Assembly (NCBI GenBank): GCA_020850715.1
Contig: JADZED010000035.1
Span: 1 to 64,000, forward strand
Direction of reading: 5' to 3'
Length of the DNA: 64,000 nt
Source: Acidobacteriota bacterium
GTDB taxonomy: Bacteria; Acidobacteriota; Vicinamibacteria; Vicinamibacterales; CAVVIG01
The translations under genes were made by a program, and so were the position numbers. Under the pieces are notes generated by a model. The model was not told the DNA's origin. It worked only from the letters and a program-made list of their open reading frames with translations, and made no database searches. Shown here piece after piece: positions 43,602 through 51,932 of the stretch (positions are counted from its first letter, which is position 1; each line of letters begins with the position of its first letter).

Positions 43602-44216
43602 ATGCACGCCATCAAGGCTGCACTGACCGCCATGACCGTGGCGGTCTCAGTTGTCGGTTACGCGCCAGGAACGTACGCACAGGGGCCAGGCGAGCCCGCG
43701 CCGGTCACGGACACGCAGGCGAGAGTGGCGCCGGCGCCGGATCTGCCCAAGGATGCGGTTGTCGCCACCTATTTCTCGGCCACGCTGCCAGGACTGGGAC
43801 AAATCTACGCCGGTCACCCGAGGCGCGGGGTCCTGTTCATGGCCTCGATCATCGGGGCGCTTGGCGCAGCGTATGCCGCGTATGAACCCGCCGTCCTCAA
43901 CCTCGCGGATTACGACTCGCCCGCCTACGGCGGAAATGCCGACGGGATGGTGAGCACGATCGAAGCGCAGAACTGGCAGAACCACAACTTCCAAGACACC
44001 GCGTACGAACGCCTGACCACGACTCGCAAGACGGTGCTCGTAACCGGAGCGCTGGTCGGGGCTGGTCTCTACGTCTGGAACCTGTTTGACGCGAGCGCCC
44101 AAGTACGAGCCCACAACCGAGCGCTTGCCGAGCGCCGCGTCAGTCTGGGACTGGAAGCCGGTCCCCACGCGGTCGGAGTGTCGGTGGGGGTGAACCTGTC
44201 GCCCTCGGGCAGGTGA
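43602..44216 (+). CDS. exported DUF5683/TM2-like membrane protein
   Basis: This 204-residue protein has a signal peptide (cleavage after YAQG) and a middle region FSATLPGLGQIYAGHPRRGV followed by two transmembrane segments, the usual layout of DUF5683-type proteins. A second pair of helices lies around VLVTGALVGAGLYVWNLF. A strong GGGAGGAG ribosome site precedes the ATG. It stands alone between degraded sequences. The function is unknown. Confidence 0.75.
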   Translation: MHAIKAALTAMTVAVSVVGYAPGTYAQGPGEPAPVTDTQARVAPAPDLPKDAVVATYFSATLPGLGQIYAGHPRRGVLFMASIIGALGAAYAAYEPAVLNLADYDSPAYGGNADGMVSTIEAQNWQNHNFQDTAYERLTTTRKTVLVTGALVGAGLYVWNLFDASAQVRAHNRALAERRVSLGLEAGPHAVGVSVGVNLSPSGR

Positions 44217-44297
44217 GCGTTGCCAGAGGCGTGGCATCGCTGAGCGGCGCGATCCAGTGCTCGCAAACAACGTTCGAATGCACGCTGTCAGTGCAGC

Positions 44298-44600
44298 CAT
44301 GCAATGAGCGGTGCCTCGAACAGCTGCAAGGCGTCGTGCGCGTCGCGCCCTGCTGATCGAAGGCGTCACCAAGTGCCCAGCCATGACCGGCCTGAGACGC
44401 TTCGGCCCACCAGCCGTCCAAGGTGGACAGATTCAGGCCGCCGTTCACCGGCACTTTCATGCCGCTCGTTCCACTCGCTTCCCATGGCCGGCGCGGCGTG
44501 TTGATCCAGACGTCCACGCCCTCGCCAAGCTCATTGGCGAGTCGCATATCGTAATCGTCGAGGAACACCACCTGGCGTCTCACCTCGGGACGCGAGGCGA
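44298..44600 (-). pseudogene. alpha-glucan phosphorylase C-terminal remnant
   Basis: Reading on the minus strand from about 44590 to 44355 gives VVFLDDYDMRLANELGEGVD, VWINTPRRPWEASGTSGMKV and NLSTLDGWWAEASQAGHGWA. This is the conserved catalytic C-terminal region of glycogen/maltodextrin phosphorylases, including the Gly-rich EASGTSGMK. It lacks the rest of an 800-residue enzyme, and the frame shifts near 44345 into DALQLFEAPLIAWLH then stop. It abuts the 3' side of the tRNA-Ser gene. Confidence 0.72.
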
Positions 44601-44760
44601 ACTGCGCCCAATGCTGGCCCCAGATGCCGGAGGAGCACAAGGCAGTTCGGCGCGGTCCCCTCCGGGAGGGCGAAAACGGCCCTCCGGGCATAAGACAGGT
44701 ACAGCGGCCGAAACCTTGCGGACGCCGTGCGTTTCTTCCAGGAATCTTGCGGAAAAGTGA

Positions 44761-44849
44761 TGGCGGAGAGGGTGGGATTCGAACCCACGTGTCCTTGCGG
44801 ACAAGACGCTTTCGAGGCGCCCCCGTTACGACCACTTCGGTACCTCTCC
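44761..44849 (-). tRNA. tRNA-Ser (CGA anticodon)
   Basis: On the minus strand the acceptor stem GGAGAGG pairs with CCTCTCC, followed by discriminator G and an encoded CCA (44761-44763). The anticodon loop reads CCTCGAAAG, giving anticodon CGA for UCG serine codons. A long variable arm (GTCTTGTCCGCAAGGACAC) and the T-loop GGTTCGAATCC fit a class-II serine tRNA of 86 nt plus CCA. Confidence 0.95.
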
Positions 44850-44898
44850 GCAAGAGGCAGACGGACCTGTAATTATATCAGGCGGAGGTGTCTGCCCC

Positions 44899-45357
44899 AT
44901 GTGGAAGGAATTCCGCGACTTCATCGCCCGCGGCAGCGTCCTGGACCTGGCCGTGGCCGTCATTCTGGGCGCCGCGTTCGGCAAGATCGTCACGACGCTG
45001 GTCGAAGGCATCCTGATGCCGCCCATCGGCCTGCTCATCGGCCGGGTCGACTTCGGCAGTCTGTTCCTGACGCTCGATCGGTCCAGGGGGATACCGGCGT
45101 CGCTCGCGGATGCCAAAGCCGGCGGCATCCCGGTCATCGCCTTCGGCCAGTTTCTCAACGACGTGCTCGGTTTCCTGATCGTCGCGCTCGCCGTCTTCCT
45201 GATCGTCCGGCAGGTGAACCGGATCAAGCGCGCCTTCGACCAGCCGCCGGCCCCCGCCGCGCCCACGACGAAGGAGTGCCCGTTCTGCATCTCGACGATC
45301 CCGGTCCGCGCGCAACGGTGCCCGCAGTGCACGTCGAATCTGACAACGGCGAGCTGA
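44899..45357 (+). CDS. mscL: large-conductance mechanosensitive channel with zinc ribbon
   Basis: This 152-residue channel protein opens under membrane tension during osmotic downshock. The N-terminal amphipathic helix and pore helix FRDFIARGSVLDLAVAVILG and AAFGKIVTTLVEGILMPPIG are typical, as is the second helix VALAVFLIVRQVNRIKR. The C-terminal bundle is replaced or extended by a zinc-ribbon-like module CPFCISTIPVRAQRCPQC. The gene stands alone after the tRNA with an AT-rich TAATTATAT region upstream. Confidence 0.93.
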   Translation: MWKEFRDFIARGSVLDLAVAVILGAAFGKIVTTLVEGILMPPIGLLIGRVDFGSLFLTLDRSRGIPASLADAKAGGIPVIAFGQFLNDVLGFLIVALAVFLIVRQVNRIKRAFDQPPAPAAPTTKECPFCISTIPVRAQRCPQCTSNLTTAS

Positions 45358-45429
45358 CCGCACGAACCGGCCGCACGCGCCGGCAGTGGGCCTCAACGCC
45401 TCAGGGCGGCCGTACTGCAGCGCAGCCGC

Positions 45430-46173
45430 CGCGCCGGGATGCGGGCTTCGGCATCTTTGGCCATGCCACCGGCAACGTGGTCGACGGCAACTACGTCGGC
45501 GTCGCCGTCGAACCGACGATCCGCGGCCTCGGCAACTTCGCCGGCGTGCAGATCCGCTCCGACGGCAACATCGCGCGCAACAACCTCATCGGAGGCAACG
45601 AAGACAGCGGCGTGCTGATCTTCGACGGGGCGTCATCGAACAACCTCGTCCAGGGGAACACGCTCGCGTACAACAGCCAGGACGGCGTGTCGGTGTTCGC
45701 CGGGACCGGGAATACGATCGTCGGCAACGCGATCTACGCCAACCGCTGCTCGGGATAGAGGCGTCGAGCGTGGCGGGCACCGATCCCCCTGGCTTGAACG
45801 ACAATCCGGCGGGAGACGGCGTCACCGCCAACGATCCATCGGACGCCGATGGCGGCACCAACGACCTGCAGAACTACCCGCAGATTCAATCGGCCGGCTT
45901 CGGGCCCGCGGGAACGCGCATCACCCTGACGCTCGACACCATGCCGAGCTCGGAGATTCTGGTGGACTTCCACGCGACCTCCGCGTGCGACGGCCGGAAT
46001 ACGGCGAGGCCCAGTACCCGCTCGGTTCCACGCGGGTGACGACCGATGCGATGGGAAGCGTCGCGTTCGCTGTTGTCGCCGGTCTCGACTTGCGCGGCTA
46101 TTGGGTCACCGCGAGCGCGACGAATCCGAACGGCAGCACGTCGGAGCTGTCGGCCTGTCAGCTCGTGCCGTAG
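45430..46173 (+). pseudogene. right-handed beta-helix repeat protein, truncated and twice frameshifted
   Basis: Asn-rich parallel beta-helix coils are obvious: NVVDGNYVGVAVEPTIRGLG, NIARNNLIGGNEDSGVLIFD and NNLVQGNTLAYNSQDGVSVF. The frame ends at TAG 45756-45758. The homology continues in another frame (NDPSDADGGTNDLQNYPQIQ, ITLTLDTMPSSEILVDFHAT), and after a second shift near 45995 in a third (YGEAQYPLGSTRVTTDAMGS, GYWVTASATNPNGSTSE) to 46173. The N-terminal part and signal peptide are missing. Intact relatives are secreted surface proteins. Confidence 0.8.
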
Positions 46174-46244
46174 ATTCCTGCCGGCTCGCCCGGCACCCTG
46201 CCGGCGAGGGGAAGGCGGCCGCGGCCATGAAGGCGCCGGAATCG

Positions 46245-46280
46245 CGCCAGCGCGCGGCGGATTTCCGCCGCGCGCTGGCG
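46245..46280. repeat. 17-bp-stem perfect hairpin
   Basis: CGCCAGCGCGCGGCGGA and its exact reverse complement are separated by TT. The stem is extremely stable. It lies between the beta-helix pseudogene and czcC and could be a terminator or REP-like unit; no T-run follows on the plus strand. Confidence 0.65.
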
Positions 46281-46335
46281 TCCCTTCGCGCTCCACCCTC
46301 GCGACTCTCTACTAGAAGCTGCGACAGGAACATCG

Positions 46336-46353
46336 CCACGGCTCGAGCCGTGG
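46336..46353. repeat. 18-bp perfect palindrome before czcC
   Basis: CCACGGCTCGAGCCGTGG is a perfect palindrome ending 32 bp before the czcC start. It resembles REP palindromes mobilised by RAYT transposases but could be an operator for the efflux operon. Confidence 0.5.
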
Positions 46354-46385
46354 TATTCCGCTTGCTACCGCTCGTCTGAGACGCG

Positions 46386-47663
46386 GTGTTCGCCTTCCCC
46401 TCTTTGTTGCCCTCGCTGCTGCTCGCGGCCCAACTGGCGGCGGCGCCTGCGGCGCCGCCCGCCGAGGTGCGGGCGGCGCTCGTCGAGACCGCACCGGCGC
46501 CCCTCACGTTGTCCGAGGCCGTTACGCGGGCCAGGCGCGCCTCGCCGCGCCGGCGCGCGGCAACGGCCCTGGTCGACGGGGCGCGTGAAGCGCTGCGTGT
46601 CGCCGGACGCCCGCCGAACCCGATCCTCGACCTGCGGACCGAGAACTGGCCCGGGTCGCGGGGGCCGGCCTGGCCCGGCCTCGATCTATTCGCGGAGCTC
46701 ACGCAGCCGATCGAGCTGGGCGGGCGCCGCGGCATCCGCCGCGCGCTGGCTGCGGCCGAGAGCGAGCGTGCGAACCGCGCGCTCGGATCGCTCGAACGGC
46801 AGGCCGCGCTCGAGGCCGCACAGGCGTACATGCGCGCCCTCAAGGCGCGCGTGCTCGTCGACACGCTGGCGGCGAACGGCGAGGGGCTCTCGACGCTCGT
46901 TGCCAGCGTCGGCCGTCGCGTTGCCGAGGGCTACAGCCCCGAAGCCGACCTGCTGAAGCTGAAGACGGAAGCGGCCCGGATCGAGGGCGACAGCACGCGC
47001 GCCCGCCTCGAGATGGAGCGCAGTCTCGCCGTGCTCACCGTCGTGGTCGGCGCCGAGGCACCCATCCAGGCGGCGCAGCTCGTCGAGCCCCCGCCGCTGC
47101 CGCCGCCGGATCTCGCTGCCGGCGCCATCGCCGACGCGGTCGCCAGACATCCCGACCTGCTCGCGGCGGGGGCCGAGCTCGAGCGCGCGCGTCAGCTCGC
47201 GGCCTTCGAGCGCGCGCGCCGGCTGCCCGAGCCGCTCCTGACGGGGGGATACAAGCGGAGCGCGGGACTCGGCACGATGGTGTTCGGCGTCTCGGTGGCG
47301 GTGCCGATCTTCGATCGCAACGAGGCGTTGGTGGCCCAGGCGCTCGGCCGCGAACGCGCCGCCGCGGCCGAGCGCGACGTCCTCGCCTACGAGCTGGAGC
47401 GCGAGGCCGCCGCGCTGATCCGCGCGGCCTCCACGATGGTGGATCAGGCGGAGCGGGCGCCGCTGGAGCTGCTCGCGCCTGCCGAGAACGTGCGCCGGGC
47501 GGCGCGCGCGGCTTTCCGCGAAGGCGCGACCGACGTGCTCGCGCTGGTCGACGCGGAGCGTGTCTATCGCGATGTCCTCCGCGTGGCGTTGGAGCTCCGG
47601 CTGGACGCGCTGCTGGCAGCCATCGAAGCGCGTTTTGCCGTGGGCGAGGAGGCCCTCCCATGA
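46386..47663 (+). CDS. czcC: outer-membrane efflux protein (CzcC/TolC family)
   Basis: This 425-residue TolC-type protein has a signal peptide (LLPSLLLAAQLAAAPAA) and two OEP repeats. The first contains LTLSEAVTRARRASPRRRAA and PNPILDLRTENWPGSRG; the second contains AIADAVARHPDLLAAGAELE and VFGVSVAVPIFDRNEALVAQ. FREGATDVLALVDAERVYRD is typical for metal RND partners. It starts at GTG 46386 and overlaps the next gene by ATGA, forming czcC-czcB-czcA. Confidence 0.86.
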   Translation: MFAFPSLLPSLLLAAQLAAAPAAPPAEVRAALVETAPAPLTLSEAVTRARRASPRRRAATALVDGAREALRVAGRPPNPILDLRTENWPGSRGPAWPGLDLFAELTQPIELGGRRGIRRALAAAESERANRALGSLERQAALEAAQAYMRALKARVLVDTLAANGEGLSTLVASVGRRVAEGYSPEADLLKLKTEAARIEGDSTRARLEMERSLAVLTVVVGAEAPIQAAQLVEPPPLPPPDLAAGAIADAVARHPDLLAAGAELERARQLAAFERARRLPEPLLTGGYKRSAGLGTMVFGVSVAVPIFDRNEALVAQALGRERAAAAERDVLAYELEREAAALIRAASTMVDQAERAPLELLAPAENVRRAARAAFREGATDVLALVDAERVYRDVLRVALELRLDALLAAIEARFAVGEEALP

Positions 47664-48838
47664 GATCGCTGGCCGTGCTGCCGCTCCTGGCGGCTGCCGC
47701 CGCGGGTGCCTGCGGCGACCGCACCGCGGCTGTCGCACCACCCGCCGCGGCGCGCGAATTCCTCATCCTGGACGAGGCCGCGCAGCGGCGGGCCGGGATC
47801 ACGGTGGCGCCGGTCGAGACCGCGGCCGTGGCCGACACGACGCAGGCGCCAGCCGTCATCGCGCTCGACGAACGGCGGACGGCGCGCATCGGCTCGCTGG
47901 TCGAAGGGCTCCTGCTCGACACGACGGCGGAGGTCGGCGACCGCGTCGGTGCCGGCCAGGTGCTGGCGACGATGCACAGCGTGGTCGTACACGACGCATG
48001 GGCCGGATACCGGAAGGCGATTGCGGAACGGCGGCGGCTCGAGAAGGAGGTGAGTTACACGGTCGCCGCGCACGAGCGGGCCCTGCGCCTCTACGACGAC
48101 AAGGCCATCTCGCTCCAGGAAGTGCAGCGTGCCGAGGCCGATCGCGTCGCCGCCGAGCAGGCGCTCGACATGGGGCGGACCGAGATCCGCCGCAGCGAAG
48201 AGGAACTGCAGCACTTCGGGATCACCAACGCAGACGATCCGACCGGCGAGAGCGGTGAACAGATTCCGGTGAAGACGCCGACCGCCGGCGTCGTGCTCGA
48301 GCGGCTCGTCACCCCGGGCACGGCGGTCACCCCGGGGACGCCGCTGTACGTGGTCAGCGATCTCTCGAGCCTCTGGGCGCTCGTCGAGATCGACGAGTCG
48401 CTGCTCTCGCACGTCCGCGTGGGAGAACCGATGGAGGTGCGCGTTGCCGCCTATCCCGAGGAGACGTTCTCAGGCGTGGTGTCGCTGGTCGGCGACACCG
48501 TGAACCCGAAGACGCGGCGTGTCACGGTGCGGTGCGCGCTGGCCAACGGCGACGGCCGGTTGAAGCCGCAGATGTACGCGACCGCTGTCATCCGCGAGCG
48601 CGAGCCGCGGCAGGCGATCGCGATCCCGTCCGACGCCGTCCAGTCGATCGACGGCCGTCCGGCCGTGTTCGTCGTCGCCGCGGACGGGGCCTTCCGCCCG
48701 CGCGCCGTGGAGACCGGACCGGCGCTGGCCGGACGGGTCGAGGTGCGATCGGGGCTGCAGGCGGGCGAGCGGATTGCCGTGAGCGGCGGCTTCGTGCTCA
48801 AGTCCGAGCTGCTCAAGTCCGCGGCGCCGGAGGACTGA
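47660..48838 (+). CDS. czcB: RND efflux membrane-fusion lipoprotein (CzcB-like)
   Basis: This 392-residue periplasmic adaptor has a lipobox around Cys18 (LLAAAAAGAC). The biotinyl-lipoyl halves are RIGSLVEGLLLDTTAEVGDR and VKTPTAGVVLERLVTPGTAV, separated by a helical hairpin (KAIAERRRLEKEVSYTVAAH). YPEETFSGVVSLVGDTVNPK belongs to the beta-barrel. It links CzcA to the outer-membrane channel. It is coupled to czcC by ATGA and lies one base before czcA. Confidence 0.88.
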   Translation: MRSLAVLPLLAAAAAGACGDRTAAVAPPAAAREFLILDEAAQRRAGITVAPVETAAVADTTQAPAVIALDERRTARIGSLVEGLLLDTTAEVGDRVGAGQVLATMHSVVVHDAWAGYRKAIAERRRLEKEVSYTVAAHERALRLYDDKAISLQEVQRAEADRVAAEQALDMGRTEIRRSEEELQHFGITNADDPTGESGEQIPVKTPTAGVVLERLVTPGTAVTPGTPLYVVSDLSSLWALVEIDESLLSHVRVGEPMEVRVAAYPEETFSGVVSLVGDTVNPKTRRVTVRCALANGDGRLKPQMYATAVIREREPRQAIAIPSDAVQSIDGRPAVFVVAADGAFRPRAVETGPALAGRVEVRSGLQAGERIAVSGGFVLKSELLKSAAPED

Positions 48839-48839
48839 G

Positions 48840-51800
48840 GTGGGCCTGGTCGAGCGTCTCGTCGCGGCGAGCCTGAGACAGCGTCTCTTCGTCCTGCTGT
48901 GCCTGGCCGCGGTGGCGGCCACGGGGATCGCCGCCTGGCGCGAGCTGCCCGTCGAGGCATTTCCCGATCTCACGAACAACCAGGTCGTGGTCGTCGCCGA
49001 AGCGCCGGGGCTGGCGGCCACCGAAGTGGAGCAGCGCGTCACCTATCCGGTCGAGACGGCGCTGATGGGCGTGCCCGGCGCCGAGCAGGTCCGCTCGATC
49101 TCCAAGGCCGGTCTGTCCATCGTGACCATCGTGTTCGAGGACAGCGTTCCGGTGTACTTCGCACGACAGCTCGTGAGCGAACGGATCGGCGACGCGCGCA
49201 GCCGCCTGCCCGCGGGCATCGATCCGGTGCTCGGGCCGGTGGCGACGGCGTTCGGCGAGATCTACCAGTATCTGGTCGAGGGACGGCCCGGCGAGGAGAT
49301 GGAGCGGAAGGCGCTCCACGACGGGGAGATCCGCGCGCGGCTGCGATCGGTCAAGGGCGTCAGCGAGATCAACTCGTGGGGCGGGCTGACGCGCCAGTAT
49401 CAGGTGATCGTCGATCCGTACCGCCTGGATCGCTATGGCCTGGCGCTGCGCGACGTGTTCGACGCCGTGGCGCGGAACAACGCCTCGTTCAGCGGCGGCT
49501 TCATCGAGCACGGCTCGGAGCGCTACACGGTTCGCGGCACCGGACTCGCCGCCGGCGAAGCCGATCTCCGGCGCATCGTGCTGGCGTCGATGGACGGCGC
49601 GCCGGTCTTCGTTTCCGACGTCGCCGAGGTCGTCGCCGCGCCGACGCCGCGCTACGGCGCCGTCACCCGCGACGGCGAGGGCGAGACACTCGCGGGCATG
49701 GTCATCATGCTCAAAGGCGAGAACGGCAAGGCGGTCGCCGAACGGGTGAAAGCGCGGCTCGAGGAGATCGGGCAGACGCTGCCGGGCGGCGTGCGGATTA
49801 CGCCGTTCTACGACCAGACCGAGGTGATCGACCGCACCGCGCACACGGTGCGCAAGAACCTCCTCGAGGGATCGCTCCTGGTGGTCGTGGTGCTGTTCGT
49901 CTTCCTCCGCGACGCGCCGGCGGCGCTCGTCACCGCCTCCATCATTCCGGCGGCCATGCTGATCGGGTTCGTCGGCATGCGGCTGTTCGGCGTGTCGGCC
50001 AACCTGATGTCGCTCGGGGCGATCGACTTCGGCCTGATCGTCGACGGCGGCGTCGTGATGATGGAGAACTTCATCCGGCGGCGTGCCGACGGCCCTGCGC
50101 CCGCTGCCGGAGACGAGGGCGCGCGGATGCGGCTGTTCGCCTCGGCGGCCACCGAGGTCGCGCGGCCCATTCTGTTCGGCGTCCTGATCATCGTCGCCGT
50201 GTATCTGCCGATCTTCACGCTCGAGGGGCTCGAGGGCAAGATGTTCCGGCCGATGGCGATCACCGTCTGTTCGGCCATCCTGGGCTCGCTGCTGCTGTCG
50301 CTGACGGTCGTGCCGGTCGTCTCGTCCTACGTCCTGCGCCTCGGCGGCAGCCATCACGACGAGCGGTGGTTCGCGCGGCTGCGCGAGCAGTACGTGCGCC
50401 ACCTGGCCGGCGCCATGAATCACCCGGGCCGGACGATGGCGATCGCGGGCGCGATCGTGGCCGTTGCCCTCGGATCGGTGCCTTTCATGGGCACCGAGTT
50501 CATGCCCAAGCTCGACGAGGGCGCGCTGTTGATCGAGACGCGCAAGCTGCCGTCGGTCTCGCTCGGGGAATCGGTGGTGCTCTCTACGCGGGTCGAGCAG
50601 CTCGTGAAGGCGTTTCCCGAAGTGCGGCAGGTCGTCACCAAGATCGGCCGGCCCGACGTGGCGACCGAGGCCATGGGCGTCTACCAGGGCGACGTCTACG
50701 TGCTGCTGCACCCGATCGAGGCATGGACCACGGGCCGGAGCAAGGAGGCGCTGATCGAGGCGATGTCGGCGTCGCTCGAGACGATGCCCGGCGTGTCGTT
50801 CAACTTCACGCAGCCGATGGCGATGCGTCTCGACGAGGTCGTCTCCGGCGTGAAGGCCGACGTGGCGATCAAGGTCTTCGGGTCCGACCCGGCGGCGCTC
50901 GAGCGCGTGGGCGCCGACGTGCGGCGCGCGGTGGCCGGCGTGCGCGGCATCGCGGACCTGCAGGTCGAGCAGTTCTCGGGCGCGGCCCAGGTGGAGATCG
51001 CCGTCGACCGCGATCAGATCGCCCGCTACGGCCTGGACGTCGACGACATCCGCCAGGCGGTGGAGACGGTCGTCGGCGGCGTGGCCGTCACCGAAGTGCT
51101 CGACGGCCCCCGGCGCGTGCCCGTCGTCGTACGGCTTCCCGATGCGCTGCGCGCCGACGCCGCCGCCGTGGGGTCGCTGTTGCTCACGGCGCCGGCCGGG
51201 GAGCGCGTTCCGCTCGGGCGGGTCGCCGACGTCCGCGAGGCCCAGGCGCCAGAAGTCATCGCGCACGAGAACGCCGAGCGCCGGCTGATCGTGCAGATGA
51301 ACGTGCGGGGGCGCGATGTGGGCGGCTTCGTCGCCGAGGCGCGCCAGCGCGTCGCCGCGAGTGTGACGCTGCCGCCGGGCTTCCGCCTCGCGTGGGGCGG
51401 GCAGTTCGAGAACCAGGCGCGGGCAACCGCGCGGCTCGTCCTCGTCGTGCCGCTCTCGATTGTCATCATCTTCCTGCTGCTGTTCGTGAGCTTCGGCCGC
51501 ATCCGGCAGGCGGCGCTGGTCATCCTGAACGTGCCGTTCGCCCTGGTCGGCGGCATCGCCGCGCTGTGGCTGCGCGGCCTCAATCTGAATCTGTCGGCGG
51601 CGGTCGGCTTCATCGCGCTGTTCGGCGTCGCCGTGCTGAACGGCGTCGTGCTCATCGCGGCGGTGAACCGGCTCCGCGAGGAGGGGCAGGGGCTGCGCGT
51701 CGCCGTCCTGGCAGGCGCGTCGACACGCCTGCGCCCGGTGCTCATGACCGCCCTGGTCGCCTCGCTGGGCTTCGTGCCGATGGCGATCTCGCACGGCGCC

Positions 51801-51932
51801 GGCGCCGAGATTCAGCGCCCGCTCGCGACCGTGGTGATCGGCGGCGTGATCACCTCGACGCTGCTCACGCTCGTCGTGCTGCCGACGCTCTACGAGCGGA
51901 TCGAACGCGGCGCGCACGACGAGGCGGCCTGA
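48840..51932 (+). CDS. czcA: heavy-metal RND efflux pump (CzcA-type)
   Basis: This 1030-residue proton-driven pump is of the HME-RND class (cobalt, zinc, cadmium, copper or silver). The class signature is AIDFGLIVDGGVVMMEN near residue 396, with a proton-relay Asp. LPVEAFPDLTNNQVVVVAEA, GTEFMPKLDEGALLIETRKL and the last-helix region AVLAGASTRLRPVLMTALVA are typical. About 12 transmembrane helices and two large periplasmic loops are present. The start is GTG 48840. The specific metal cannot be read with certainty. Its end overlaps a convergent kinase gene by 43 bp. Confidence 0.92.
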   Translation: MGLVERLVAASLRQRLFVLLCLAAVAATGIAAWRELPVEAFPDLTNNQVVVVAEAPGLAATEVEQRVTYPVETALMGVPGAEQVRSISKAGLSIVTIVFEDSVPVYFARQLVSERIGDARSRLPAGIDPVLGPVATAFGEIYQYLVEGRPGEEMERKALHDGEIRARLRSVKGVSEINSWGGLTRQYQVIVDPYRLDRYGLALRDVFDAVARNNASFSGGFIEHGSERYTVRGTGLAAGEADLRRIVLASMDGAPVFVSDVAEVVAAPTPRYGAVTRDGEGETLAGMVIMLKGENGKAVAERVKARLEEIGQTLPGGVRITPFYDQTEVIDRTAHTVRKNLLEGSLLVVVVLFVFLRDAPAALVTASIIPAAMLIGFVGMRLFGVSANLMSLGAIDFGLIVDGGVVMMENFIRRRADGPAPAAGDEGARMRLFASAATEVARPILFGVLIIVAVYLPIFTLEGLEGKMFRPMAITVCSAILGSLLLSLTVVPVVSSYVLRLGGSHHDERWFARLREQYVRHLAGAMNHPGRTMAIAGAIVAVALGSVPFMGTEFMPKLDEGALLIETRKLPSVSLGESVVLSTRVEQLVKAFPEVRQVVTKIGRPDVATEAMGVYQGDVYVLLHPIEAWTTGRSKEALIEAMSASLETMPGVSFNFTQPMAMRLDEVVSGVKADVAIKVFGSDPAALERVGADVRRAVAGVRGIADLQVEQFSGAAQVEIAVDRDQIARYGLDVDDIRQAVETVVGGVAVTEVLDGPRRVPVVVRLPDALRADAAAVGSLLLTAPAGERVPLGRVADVREAQAPEVIAHENAERRLIVQMNVRGRDVGGFVAEARQRVAASVTLPPGFRLAWGGQFENQARATARLVLVVPLSIVIIFLLLFVSFGRIRQAALVILNVPFALVGGIAALWLRGLNLNLSAAVGFIALFGVAVLNGVVLIAAVNRLREEGQGLRVAVLAGASTRLRPVLMTALVASLGFVPMAISHGAGAEIQRPLATVVIGGVITSTLLTLVVLPTLYERIERGAHDEAA

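Noticed and set aside
43049-43633. 195-codon minus-strand frame in the 42928-43601 stretch
   Set aside because: It has no domain resemblance and mixed-frame fragments. I treat it as non-coding or decayed.
44140-44853. Single 237-codon minus-strand gene across the tRNA
   Set aside because: Its N-terminal part is the translated tRNA-Ser, and the recognisable part is only a phosphorylase fragment.
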